Shown here: positions 1-7,308 of the stretch, piece after piece
Layout: the number at the start of each line of letters is the position of its first letter
Position numbering within the stretch: the stretch's first letter is position 1
Source of the DNA: Puniceicoccales bacterium
Lineage (GTDB): Bacteria > Verrucomicrobiota > Verrucomicrobiia > Opitutales > UBA953
Assembly: GCA_031289285.1 (NCBI GenBank)
Contig: JAITPT010000096.1
Location: forward strand, 1 to 15,595
DNA length: 15,595 bases
Direction of reading: 5' to 3'
The notes under the pieces: model-generated
Databases searched by the model: none
Seen by the model: the letters and a program-made list of their open reading frames with translations, nothing else
Told to the model about the DNA's origin: nothing
Translations under genes and position numbers: made by a program

Positions 1-322
1 GACGGGTCGTCATTGGGCATGGAACGAATGAGCAGAGTGCGGGCAGCATTTGAAGAGGCGAAATGAGCACCGCCCTTATGGAGTGCGGTGGCAGAGGGTG
101 CGAAGTGATAACGTAGCACCCGCCGACACCGCTTTCGCAAACGTCGTAACATTCGGAAAACCAGTCTCTTACGTCGCTTTCAGCCTGAGCCGAATAATTT
201 ACCAGGCTAAATAAGTTGTTTGACGTGACGGGTCGTCATTGGGCATGGAACGAATGAGCGGAGTGCGGGCAGCATTTGAAGAGGCGAAATGAGCACCGCC
301 CTTATGGAGTGCGGTGGCAGAG
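1..322. repeat. 96-bp direct repeat, two copies (1-96 and 227-322)
   Basis: Positions 1-96 and 227-322 are the same 96-base sequence with one visible difference (A at 34, G at 260). The 130 bases between them are unrelated to the unit but carry two motifs found again near the right end of the window (122-142 and 192-212). Each copy contains two similar internal pieces, one around AATGAGC-GAGTGCGG and one around AATGAGC-GGAGTGCGG, so the unit itself looks built from a smaller motif. A decayed third copy of the last part lies at 2431-2475. The first copy starts at the window edge and may extend to the left. I see no convincing gene in 1-386. It reads as a dispersed intergenic repeat rather than an insertion sequence with its own transposase. 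Confidence 0.9.
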
Positions 323-347
323 CGAGGAACGAGCACTCCGAGGCAAT

Positions 348-367
348 AAAGTGCCAGACACTTTTTT
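348..367. repeat. REP-like palindrome AAAGTG-CCAGA-CACTTT followed by T-run
   Basis: AAAGTG (348-353) and CACTTT (359-364) are exact inverted repeats around CCAGA, and the T-run continues to 367. This short palindrome sits directly downstream of the second 96-bp repeat and about 100 bases before the GH29 start. Similar AAAGTGCCAGACACTTT palindromes are common dispersed elements in other bacteria, which I recall but have not searched. It could act as a weak terminator for transcription entering from the left. The stem is only six base pairs and AT-rich, so that role is uncertain. Confidence 0.45.
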
Positions 368-470
368 CACTTGACATTTTTTCATTTTGCACAAATACGT
401 CCCGCTGGACTGCCGTTTTCAGGATTATAGGCTTGCGCCTGCGGGAAAAACTGACTTCCTCCGCGCCATT

Positions 471-2225
471 ATGCAATCACCTGCCTTCTTTTTTTTCACT
501 GCTTTTTCGTCGGCGCGTCGCCGCTTCGCCCGCACTGCCGCTGCGCTGCTCGCTACGGCATTCGCGCTCGACTCCGCTGCGCCGCTGGCCGCTGCCACGT
601 CACAGGCCGCCGCCGAACCGCAGGCTGCTGCCGCGCCGTTCGCGGCACCCGCAAAACCTGTTTTGCCGACGCCGCAACAAGTGCTCTGGCATGAGATGGA
701 ACAAACGATGTTCGTGTGCCTCGATCCCTGCTCTTGGCAAGGCCGCGAATACGACAACCACTCAACGCCACTCGAAAAAATAAAGCTCGAAAAATTAGAT
801 GTGAACCAGTGGATTGACGCTGCCGAAGCCTTCGATGCTAAGTTGATTTTGTTTGTCGCCAAGCACGCAGGCGGTTTTTGCTGGTGGCAGACCGAGACCT
901 CAGATTACAGCATCAAAAATACCGCGTATAAAAACGGCAAAGGCGATGTGCTCGACGAATTAGCAAAAGCATGTTTCAAGCGCGGAATGAAACTCGGCAT
1001 TTATATTTCGCCGAACGACACAAAACACGGTGCAGGAAATGGCGGAAAAATAAACGACCCAGCCAAACAAGCCGCCTACGCAAAAGTTTTGCGTCGTCAG
1101 TGGGAAGAGGTGCTGTCGCGTTACGGGAAACAAATTGTAGAGGTTTGGTTTGACGGCGGTGTTGTCATTCCACTCGAAGATGTTATTCGCAAACACACGC
1201 CGCAGAGCATTGTTTTTCAAGGGCCGTTCGCCGATATTCGCTGGGTGGGCAACGAGCGCGGTTTTTGCCCCTATCCGAATTGGTACACTCTCGACAGCAA
1301 AGCCGCTCGCACCGGCGGTGCAACCGCCGAACATAGCCGCCCGGACGGCGACGCTTGGTTGCCCGTAGAAGTGGATACAACACTACGAAATCATTTTTGG
1401 TTTTGGAATAAAGCAAACGAAAAAAGTCTGCGTAGTTTGGATAACTTGATGAGCATTTATTATCAATCCGTTGGACGCGGCGCGTTGTTGCTGCTAAACT
1501 CCGCGCCAGACACTACGGGGCTTATTCCGTTAAAAGATATGGAGTTATATCGCGCATTCGGGAAGGAAGTTCGCCGTCGTTTTGGCAAAAGCATTGCGGA
1601 AACTTCTGGCAATGGCAACACGCTTGAACTGCGCTTAGAGAAGTCGGCGGTTATAGACCACGTAATCATCCAAGAAGATTTAGCGTTGGGACAGCGTATT
1701 CGCAAATACGATATAGAAGGTTTCTCTAAGGGCGCGTGGCGAGTGCTTGCGCGTGGTTTGTCGGTCGGACAAAAACGCATCGAACAATTTGCGCCCGTCG
1801 AGGTTTCGGCAGTGCGTTTGCGCGTTGTAGAGTCGTCGTTTCCCGCCGTAATACGGCGTCTGGCAGTGTTTAATACGGGTGCGGGAAAATTGGTTTCCGT
1901 CGGCGGCGCAGCACTGGCCAAACCGGAAAAAGCAGCAAGCGAAGTTCACATTGGAAACAACGGCAATTTCTCTTTTGACTTGTCGCCGTTTATTCCCCTC
2001 GCGGAGCAATACGTGTTGCGTTTCCGCGCTGGAAATTCGCTTGCCCGCCCGACATCTGTTTCGTTGTGGATAGAGGGCGTAGAATTGGCAAACAAAGCAG
2101 AAATCCTTTCTGATGGCAGTGTCCGCATCAACATCACAGGTTACCCTTCTATGAAAAAGAACAGCATAATAATCAAGGGCAACTTTGGGAAACGTCGTGG
2201 TCGCCTTGCGTTGTCCGTGCAGTGA
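471..2225 (+). CDS. Exported alpha-L-fucosidase-like glycoside hydrolase, GH29, with C-terminal beta-sandwich domains
   Basis: The 584-residue product should hydrolyse terminal alpha-L-fucose from glycans outside the cytoplasm. Residues 1-43 form a signal peptide; its ARRRFAR before the hydrophobic stretch resembles a weak Tat motif. The GH29 barrel spans roughly residues 70-370. It shows AKHAGGFCWWQ (about 130-140), GIYISPND (about 176-183) and VWFDGG, whose Asp228 is the expected nucleophile. Glu262 in GNERG is a possible acid/base by position, as an inference. The usual KHHDGF motif reads KHAGGF here. Residues about 377-472 look like an F5/8 type C (discoidin-like) domain, followed by another beta-rich tail. 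The frame is open upstream to a TTG at 387, but ATG 471 is preferred because it places the signal peptide at the N terminus. No Shine-Dalgarno is visible. Codon use looks more AT-rich than in the minus-strand genes. It stands alone between repeat regions. Confidence 0.9.
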   Translation: MQSPAFFFFTAFSSARRRFARTAAALLATAFALDSAAPLAAATSQAAAEPQAAAAPFAAPAKPVLPTPQQVLWHEMEQTMFVCLDPCSWQGREYDNHSTPLEKIKLEKLDVNQWIDAAEAFDAKLILFVAKHAGGFCWWQTETSDYSIKNTAYKNGKGDVLDELAKACFKRGMKLGIYISPNDTKHGAGNGGKINDPAKQAAYAKVLRRQWEEVLSRYGKQIVEVWFDGGVVIPLEDVIRKHTPQSIVFQGPFADIRWVGNERGFCPYPNWYTLDSKAARTGGATAEHSRPDGDAWLPVEVDTTLRNHFWFWNKANEKSLRSLDNLMSIYYQSVGRGALLLLNSAPDTTGLIPLKDMELYRAFGKEVRRRFGKSIAETSGNGNTLELRLEKSAVIDHVIIQEDLALGQRIRKYDIEGFSKGAWRVLARGLSVGQKRIEQFAPVEVSAVRLRVVESSFPAVIRRLAVFNTGAGKLVSVGGAALAKPEKAASEVHIGNNGNFSFDLSPFIPLAEQYVLRFRAGNSLARPTSVSLWIEGVELANKAEILSDGSVRINITGYPSMKKNSIIIKGNFGKRRGRLALSVQ

Positions 2226-2301
2226 GAGGATTTGCAAGCGCGAATGGAAGAACCGCAGATGACGCGGGTGACGCAGATAAGGCAGATGTCCACCTCCCAG
2301 A

Positions 2302-2323
2302 CACGCGGGCGAGAAGCCCGTGC
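2302..2323. repeat. Hairpin CGGGC-GAGAA-GCCCG
   Basis: CGGGC (2306-2310) and GCCCG (2316-2320) pair exactly around GAGAA, and the outer CAC/GTG pairs extend the stem across a small bulge. No T-run follows on either strand, so it is not a canonical terminator. It lies 80 bases after the GH29 stop and could stabilise the 3' end of that transcript. Similar 'CACGGGC...GCCCGTG' hairpins are common dispersed repeats in related genomes, as I recall. Confidence 0.5.
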
Positions 2324-2359
2324 CACCTGCACACACGCCCGCTCTCGCTGCCGTCACGA

Positions 2360-2377
2360 GCAGACTTGGCAGTCTGC
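2360..2377. repeat. Perfect hairpin GCAGACT-TGGC-AGTCTGC, same family as the right-end tandem array
   Basis: GCAGACT (2360-2366) and AGTCTGC (2371-2377) are exact inverted repeats around TGGC. The same core (GCAGACT/AGTCTGC with CCCGTTACG close by) forms the arms of each 164-bp unit at 14491-14977. This appears to be a solo, partial copy of that element, about 12 kb away. It lacks the T-run expected of an intrinsic terminator, although a short A-run follows at 2395-2400. Confidence 0.65.
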
Positions 2378-2687
2378 GATTGCCCGTTACGGCGAAAAAA
2401 CGGTCTTAGTGGTGTGGTGATTTTTTGAGGGGCGAAACGAGCGCGACCCTTATGACAACAGAGTGCGGTAGCGGAGGAGCGGACGTTCCGCTGGGCGCGT
2501 TGCGCACCCTTGCGAGGGAGTGTCTCCCTCGCTTACCTCCTCTGCCATCTCCATGTCGAGAGGTCCGCAAGTGATTTTACAGAAAAGAGGGACACCCCAC
2601 CCGACTCAACTGCCGTTTTAGATAATAGCGGGAAACCGCGTTTTTCGCGTCTTGACGTCGCCGCCAAGGTCTCCCACTGTGGCGCGT

Positions 2688-3749
2688 ATGAGCATCTATC
2701 TGAGTCCGCGAAATGACGTCACCTTCAAACACGTGTTTGCCAAAAACAAACATCTGTGCATGGCGCTGCTCAATGCCTTTTTGCCCATCGAGGAGGCGGG
2801 CATGGGCAAGGTCGAGCAGGTTGAAAGCATCGAGCGCCTGCCCAGCGAACTCATCCCAGACATGAAGGGCGTGCCCTATTCCGTGATTGACCTGCGCTGC
2901 ACCGACTCGCACGGGCGGCAGTTTATCGTCGAGATGCAACTGCGCTGGGAAAGCTCCTTCGACCAGCGCATCCTGCGCAACGCCGCCCTCGCTTACGGCG
3001 AACAAAAACTCGAAGACCGCGAGTTTGACACATTGCGCCCCATCTACGCCCTCAGTTTTCTCTTCGATTCCTTAGACCCCAACGCTGCCCGTTCGCCCGA
3101 AAAGACACAAGCACTTGCTGCCATCTTTGGTGAGCATCCCGACAAAATCTACTACCGCTACTTGCTCAGCGAGGTGGAGTTTCCCGATCTGCGTATCAAG
3201 GGTCTCGAAATGATTTTTGTGGACATGAAAAAGTTTGTCCGCGCCGCTGACCGCGCCACTTTGCGCGGCTTGACGGAGCTGCGCAGTTTGTGGTTAGACC
3301 TTCTGACTGGCGTGGACGAGACCACGCAGGAGCCTCCTGTCGCGCTCACCCAGAACCCCTACACCGCCGAGGCTTTGAAGTGTCTCGAACGCGCTGCCTA
3401 CGATACGATGGAACGCCTCCTGTATCGCAAAATTGAAGACGCCAAGTGCATTGCCGTAACCGCCTTTCGCGGCTCCCATCGTGAGGGCGTTGCCGAAGGA
3501 CTCGCCCGAGCCGCAGTTGAGATTGAAGCCGAACGCGCCCGAGCCAACGAAGCCACCGCAAGAGCCACCGAAGCCGACACCCGCGCCGCCGAGGCCACCG
3601 CCCGCGCCGCTGCCGAGATTGAAGCCGAGCGCACCAGAGCAAAACAGGAAAAACTCGAAACCGCCCGCAACCTCAAAGCGATGCACCTCGACGTATCTGC
3701 CATCGCCCGAGCAACGGGTCTTTCCGTTGCGGAAATCGAGAAGCTATAG
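2688..3749 (+). CDS. Rpn family recombination-promoting nuclease / putative transposase (PD-(D/E)XK_2)
   Basis: The 353-residue product belongs to the Rpn/PDDEXK_2 family, DNA endonucleases related to transposase_31 that promote RecA-independent recombination in E. coli. The N terminus shows the family signature LSPRNDVTFKHVF (residues 5-17). The catalytic core is visible as Asp68 in VIDLRC followed by Glu82 and Gln84 in IVEMQ. Residues about 255-325 are an Ala/Glu/Arg-rich coiled coil built of repeated AEIEAER / ATARATEA blocks. The C terminus (LDVSAIARATGLSVAEIEKL) is a small HTH-like tail common in this family. The frame is open to a TTG at 2652, but ATG 2688 fits the family start. It has no clear Shine-Dalgarno and no partner gene. 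All visible catalytic residues are intact, so it could be active. A candidate terminator follows at 3778. Confidence 0.92.
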   Translation: MSIYLSPRNDVTFKHVFAKNKHLCMALLNAFLPIEEAGMGKVEQVESIERLPSELIPDMKGVPYSVIDLRCTDSHGRQFIVEMQLRWESSFDQRILRNAALAYGEQKLEDREFDTLRPIYALSFLFDSLDPNAARSPEKTQALAAIFGEHPDKIYYRYLLSEVEFPDLRIKGLEMIFVDMKKFVRAADRATLRGLTELRSLWLDLLTGVDETTQEPPVALTQNPYTAEALKCLERAAYDTMERLLYRKIEDAKCIAVTAFRGSHREGVAEGLARAAVEIEAERARANEATARATEADTRAAEATARAAAEIEAERTRAKQEKLETARNLKAMHLDVSAIARATGLSVAEIEKL

Positions 3750-3777
3750 CAAAACGCTAAACGCCGGAAGGTCACAG

Positions 3778-3805
3778 TCGTCCCCAGCGGGACGAGACAT
3801 TTTTT
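3778..3805 (+). terminator. Candidate intrinsic terminator after the Rpn gene
   Basis: TCGTCCC (3778-3784) pairs perfectly with GGGACGA (3789-3795) around CAGC, and a run of six T follows at 3800-3805 after a four-base gap. It lies 29 bases after the Rpn stop on the same strand and would keep transcription from running into the convergent GH106 gene. The gap between stem and T-run is slightly long. Confidence 0.55.
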
Positions 3806-3827
3806 GTTCGGCCAGCCCCGAAAGGGC

Positions 3828-3910
3828 GGCACTGGGAACGTCGGCGTCTCGTCCGCACGGCACGAAGCAAAGCGACCTGCGCCGCCCCTCGCTGCCCGAA
3901 GCGTCGCCGG
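3828..3910 (+). repeat. Dispersed GC-rich repeat, copy 1 (inverted relative to 7221-7304)
   Basis: This stretch, starting GGCACTGGGAACG and ending GAAGCGTCGCCGG, aligns along its length with the reverse complement of 7221-7304. By eye the outer thirds match at about 80-90 percent and the middle is more diverged. It contains the perfect hairpin GTCGCC-GGA-GGCGAC (3903-3917, running just past the end). The two copies flank the GH106 gene in opposite orientations. No coding sequence is evident in the 197-base convergent gap 3750-3946. Confidence 0.7.
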
Positions 3911-3946
3911 AGGCGACGGCAATTTCGCCCTTGTTGGCACCGTGCT

Positions 3947-6900
3947 CTACTCGGCGAGGAGGGTAACAGGGCCGAGGAGGCCGGAGGGGAGGATGGGGGT
4001 GGTTTTGCGGAAATGGCGGGCAGTGGCGAAGGTTAGACGGGTGCTCTTAGGGTTGAGAGGAGCACCGGCGTCGAGCCATTGTGACCACGATTGGCCACGG
4101 GCAGGGCCGTGCGCGGGGAGGGAGTCGTCGGCGATTAGGCGGTTGGCCCAGAGGTTGGCGACTTCGATTTCTATGTGGTTGTCTTTGGGACGCAAGAGAC
4201 CGGAGATGTCCACGCGCCACGGGGAAGTCCAGATGTCGCCGAGGTCTTTGCCGTTGAGACGCACACGGGCGATGTTTTTGACAACACCTAAGTCGAGATA
4301 GAGTTTTTTGGCAGTGAGGGCCGCAGGGGCAGCGTCAAATTGCTTCTTGTAAATGGCAGTGCCAGAGTAGGCGCGGATGCCCGGGGCGGGGTGTTTTGTC
4401 CAGTCGGTTAACTCGTCGAAAACGATTTTCGCGGGGCCGCCCCATTGAGGCGCAAAGGCGACTTCCCATGCACCGTTGAGAGTAGTGACGGGCTTGACGG
4501 CAGGGAAATTTTTCGCGGCGACGGCGGCGGCGTTGGCGTTGGCAGCGACACCCGCGTTGGCAGCACCGCCACCGTCTGCGGCCTTCTCGCGAAACACGAT
4601 GAAGTAGCTTTCGTGTTTGTCGAACCGCAGCGGGATGAGGGTGCGGGCGGCGGTCTGTTTGTATTCGGGCAGGGGGCGGCGTTCGCCAGTGATGGGGTTC
4701 CAGAGTTCGGGGTGTTTGCCAGTGACGCGAAACTTGCACTCGGCGGTGATTTCTTTGTCGGTGCGGTTGGCGACGAAGTAGATGTCGGCGGCGGGCAAGG
4801 TGCGGTGGATGTGGCGGACTTCGCCGTCGGTCTCGAAGTCGGGCGTGGTTTCTTTGTCGAGAATGGCGGCGGTGAGTTCGTAGCGCGGGTAGAGGCGGTC
4901 GGCTTTGGTGCGGAGTTCTTTGCCGTAGAAAACGCGGCCTTTGTGAAAGGTGATGCCGGTGAGGGTCGCGGGGACGGGGTTGGTGCCCCAGAGGGTTTTC
5001 GCGAGGAGGCGCACTTCGGCGTCGCAAGCGGGGTAGCCGACGAGACTGGGCGATTGCTGCGGCGGAAGGCCCACGAGGGTCGCGCCGTCTTGGACGAGGG
5101 AAATGATTTTGCGCAGCAGCGCGGGCGTCATCGTGTCAAACGCGGGCAGGGCGAGCAGGCGGTAAGCGGCTCCGCTGGGGAAAACGATTTTTCCGTCCTT
5201 GACAACGGCGGTGTAGAGGAGACTCGGCGGGCAGGCGTCGAAGTTGTAGCCACGGCGGTCGGGGACGGCGTTGTTGCCAGAGTAGGCGCTATCGGGGGCG
5301 CGGAAAACGTGCGGTGCGCCTTCGGGCGCGAGGTAGAGGACGTCGGCGACGGCGCGGCCTTGTTGGAGGAGATATTGGCAACGGGCGACGTAGCGGTGGT
5401 AGCCGCCGGAGTAGGGCCACCAAGTTTGGTTGCGGTCCCAGTGGACGCCGTAAGGCCCCATCGTCATTCCCGGGCGGAGGTGGTCGGGGAGGGCTTGGTG
5501 CTGGTAGGTGTGGTAGAAAAAGCGGTTGACGCCGGCGGCAAACGCCCAGTCGCCTTGGTCTTTGACAGAGGCGGGGTGTTGCCGCCAGCCGTCGCCGTGG
5601 GCCGTGAACGACTCGGCGCCGACGACGGGTTGGCCGATGAGGTGGGCGATGGAGGTGGCTTCGGCGGCACTCCATTCGGTGCCGAGGCCGCGCCCGATGC
5701 TCCAGAACTCCGCCATCGGGAGGTCGGCGACGGAGGCAAGCTCGAGGTCGGCGGCGGGGTTCATATCGTAGGGTTCGATGGAGACGTTGAGGCCGTAAGG
5801 GGCACCGTATTTTTTGACGAACGCGACGTGGTTTTCCTTGATGAGGTCTTGGCTCGTGAGGCGCAAATCCCAGAGGAAACGCTCGGTGACTTCGCGGCTC
5901 TCGATGATGACGCCGCGATAGGCGGGGTAGAAGGGCAGCGGGTCGTAGCCGCGCAGGCGCGTGAACTCGCGGCGGAAGTGGCGCGTCCAATTTTGCGAAC
6001 CCATCTCCCAACTGTCTATGTGCAGCGTCTGGAGGCCGGCACCGTCGGCGCGGGCGTGTTTGAAACCGATGTGCGCAAAAAGTTTTCCGGTGAAGTTGTC
6101 GAGGTGAGCGCGCATATCGTCGGCGTCGAATTTGTTGGCTTCGAGGCCGACGCCGGGGACAGGTGCGGGGCGCGAGGCGTTGCCGTTGTTGCGGCTTCCG
6201 AAGCGCATGATTGTCCAATCGCCAGCGGGCGCGTCCCACGTGAGCGAGCCGTCGGGCTTGAGGAGCGCGGTGAGGTCTTTGATGGCGTTCTTGCGCACGG
6301 CGACATCGCCTGCTCGCGGTGCGAGGTAACCCGCGAGCGGAATGTATTGCGGGACGCCCGCGACGGAGCTGTAGGGTTTGCGGTAATAGAGTGCGCGTTC
6401 CTCGATTTCGGGAATGGCGAAGTAGCCCCTGCCGGAGACCGATTTTTGGTCAATGCACGTCGCGCCAGCGGGGAACGCGAGGACGGCGACGTCTTCGTAA
6501 AAGTCTTGCCATTGTTTTTTAACGGTCGGCGTGAACGCGCCTTCGCCGAAGAACGGGCGCTTGGGCGCGGGGAGCGGCAGGGAGAAAGTCTGCACACCTT
6601 TTCCGCCCGCGATGTCGAGTTGTGAATGCACGAGGTGCTGCATAGATTGTGACGCCTTAACCCAAGGTGCGCCGCTGCCCGCCCACCCCGGCCCGGTGCC
6701 GAGGAGCATCGAGATACCGAGCCGCTCGCACTCGCGGTGCGCGTGGCCGAAGGTGTCAAGCCATTCTTTGCTAAAATAATCAACTTTGCCGCGTGGCACG
6801 CCGACGTTGACTTCGAGAAAAATGACATGCCCGATGCCCGCTTTTTTCATCGCTTCGAGGTCTTTGGTAATGCCATCGCGTGAGAGGTTGCCGTCCATGA

Positions 6901-7120
6901 AATACCAATAAACGCCCGGTCGAGCGGCAGGCGGCGGTGTCGCGAAATTTTGCTCAAGCGCGGCAGTAGTCGGCGTGAGTGGCTTGCCGGAGACAGGCGG
7001 GCCAGCAAGGGCAGCGGCGGAAAACGCAGCGAGGGCGGTGGTGGTGGCGACGGCGGTTGTAGCGAGGGCGAGTGGACAAGACGCGAGCGAGCGGAACGCG
7101 GGAAAGAGAGGAAGGCGCAT
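3947..7120 (-). CDS. Exported GH106-type glycoside hydrolase (alpha-L-rhamnosidase family)
   Basis: The 1057-residue product should cleave alpha-L-rhamnosyl or similar linkages in plant or microbial glycans, probably in the periplasm or at the cell surface. Residues 1-40 form a signal peptide ending in AAALAGPP. The GH106 hallmark follows: RPGVYWYFMDGNLSRDGITK with DLEAMKKAGIGHV (about 68-98). The barrel then shows DSWEMG (Glu372), EFWS (Glu471) and GAESFTAHG (Glu503). The 131-residue gap between Glu372 and Glu503 agrees with the catalytic pair I recall for BT0986, so these are the likely catalytic glutamates (inference). An Ala/Asn-rich linker at about 850-870 leads to a GH2-like beta-sandwich with LNGKDLGDIWTSPWRVDI. 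The start is ATG 7118-7120 with no Shine-Dalgarno; a TATAAA lies just upstream. It lies 188 bases downstream of the HzsA-like gene on the same strand. Confidence 0.9.
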   Translation of the reverse strand: MRLPLFPAFRSLASCPLALATTAVATTTALAAFSAAALAGPPVSGKPLTPTTAALEQNFATPPPAARPGVYWYFMDGNLSRDGITKDLEAMKKAGIGHVIFLEVNVGVPRGKVDYFSKEWLDTFGHAHRECERLGISMLLGTGPGWAGSGAPWVKASQSMQHLVHSQLDIAGGKGVQTFSLPLPAPKRPFFGEGAFTPTVKKQWQDFYEDVAVLAFPAGATCIDQKSVSGRGYFAIPEIEERALYYRKPYSSVAGVPQYIPLAGYLAPRAGDVAVRKNAIKDLTALLKPDGSLTWDAPAGDWTIMRFGSRNNGNASRPAPVPGVGLEANKFDADDMRAHLDNFTGKLFAHIGFKHARADGAGLQTLHIDSWEMGSQNWTRHFRREFTRLRGYDPLPFYPAYRGVIIESREVTERFLWDLRLTSQDLIKENHVAFVKKYGAPYGLNVSIEPYDMNPAADLELASVADLPMAEFWSIGRGLGTEWSAAEATSIAHLIGQPVVGAESFTAHGDGWRQHPASVKDQGDWAFAAGVNRFFYHTYQHQALPDHLRPGMTMGPYGVHWDRNQTWWPYSGGYHRYVARCQYLLQQGRAVADVLYLAPEGAPHVFRAPDSAYSGNNAVPDRRGYNFDACPPSLLYTAVVKDGKIVFPSGAAYRLLALPAFDTMTPALLRKIISLVQDGATLVGLPPQQSPSLVGYPACDAEVRLLAKTLWGTNPVPATLTGITFHKGRVFYGKELRTKADRLYPRYELTAAILDKETTPDFETDGEVRHIHRTLPAADIYFVANRTDKEITAECKFRVTGKHPELWNPITGERRPLPEYKQTAARTLIPLRFDKHESYFIVFREKAADGGGAANAGVAANANAAAVAAKNFPAVKPVTTLNGAWEVAFAPQWGGPAKIVFDELTDWTKHPAPGIRAYSGTAIYKKQFDAAPAALTAKKLYLDLGVVKNIARVRLNGKDLGDIWTSPWRVDISGLLRPKDNHIEIEVANLWANRLIADDSLPAHGPARGQSWSQWLDAGAPLNPKSTRLTFATARHFRKTTPILPSGLLGPVTLLAE

Positions 7121-7173
7121 GAGATTTTTATAGGTGCGAAAGAGAAGGCGCGCACGAAAAAAGTTTGGGCGGC

Positions 7174-7304
7174 GGCACGGGGAACGCTGGCGTCTTGCTG
7201 GCTTGTTGCTGTCGGTGCTTGCGGCGACGCTTCGGGCGGCGGGGACGCCGCGAGTCGCTGCGCCCCATGCCCTATGCCGACGAGACGTCAGCGCTCCCAG
7301 TGGC
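7174..7304. repeat. 131-bp element with imperfect 29-bp inverted ends; contains repeat copy 2
   Basis: The left end (7174-7202, starting GGCACGGGGAACGCTGG) matches the reverse complement of the right end (7276-7304) at 22 of 29 positions. The right part (7221-7304) is the reverse-complement homologue of 3828-3910. The element fills most of the 188-base gap between the HzsA-like stop (7309) and the GH106 start (7120). Any co-transcript of these two genes would therefore carry this structured RNA in its intergenic region. It may be a MITE-like or REP-derived element. No gene is visible in it. Confidence 0.65.
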
Positions 7305-7308
7305 GTTT

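Larger units (their letters stand above)
2226..2687. other. Non-coding stretch with hairpins and a decayed repeat
   Basis: No convincing gene is seen between the GH29 stop and the Rpn start. The stretch begins with a GACGC/CAGAT-rich simple repeat (about 2258-2289). It then holds two hairpins and a fragment of the 96-bp repeat from the left end (2431-2475, sharing GGCGAAA-GAGC, CCCTTATG and GAGTGCGGT). Near 2628-2646 a short GCGG-GAAA-CCGC stem is followed by GTTTTT; it ends about 40 bases before the Rpn ATG and could be a weak terminator. Short reading frames here have no recognisable protein features. Confidence 0.6.

Noticed and set aside
371..400. A TTGACA box as promoter for the GH29 gene
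   Set aside because: TTGACA at 371-376 is exact, but no acceptable -10 hexamer lies 16-18 bases downstream (AATACG region). The box sits in a T-rich repeat tail, so it is only a weak candidate.
2688..3749. Rpn protein as the transposase mobilising the window's repeats
   Set aside because: Nothing ties it to the repeat ends. It has no flanking inverted repeats of its own that I can see, and this family is linked to recombination rather than to a defined insertion sequence.
4445..6625. A 726-codon open frame on the plus strand
   Set aside because: It is antisense to the GH106 gene, whose motifs are unmistakable. The translation is Val/Gly/Glu/Asp-rich without family features, as expected from the complement of GC-rich codons.
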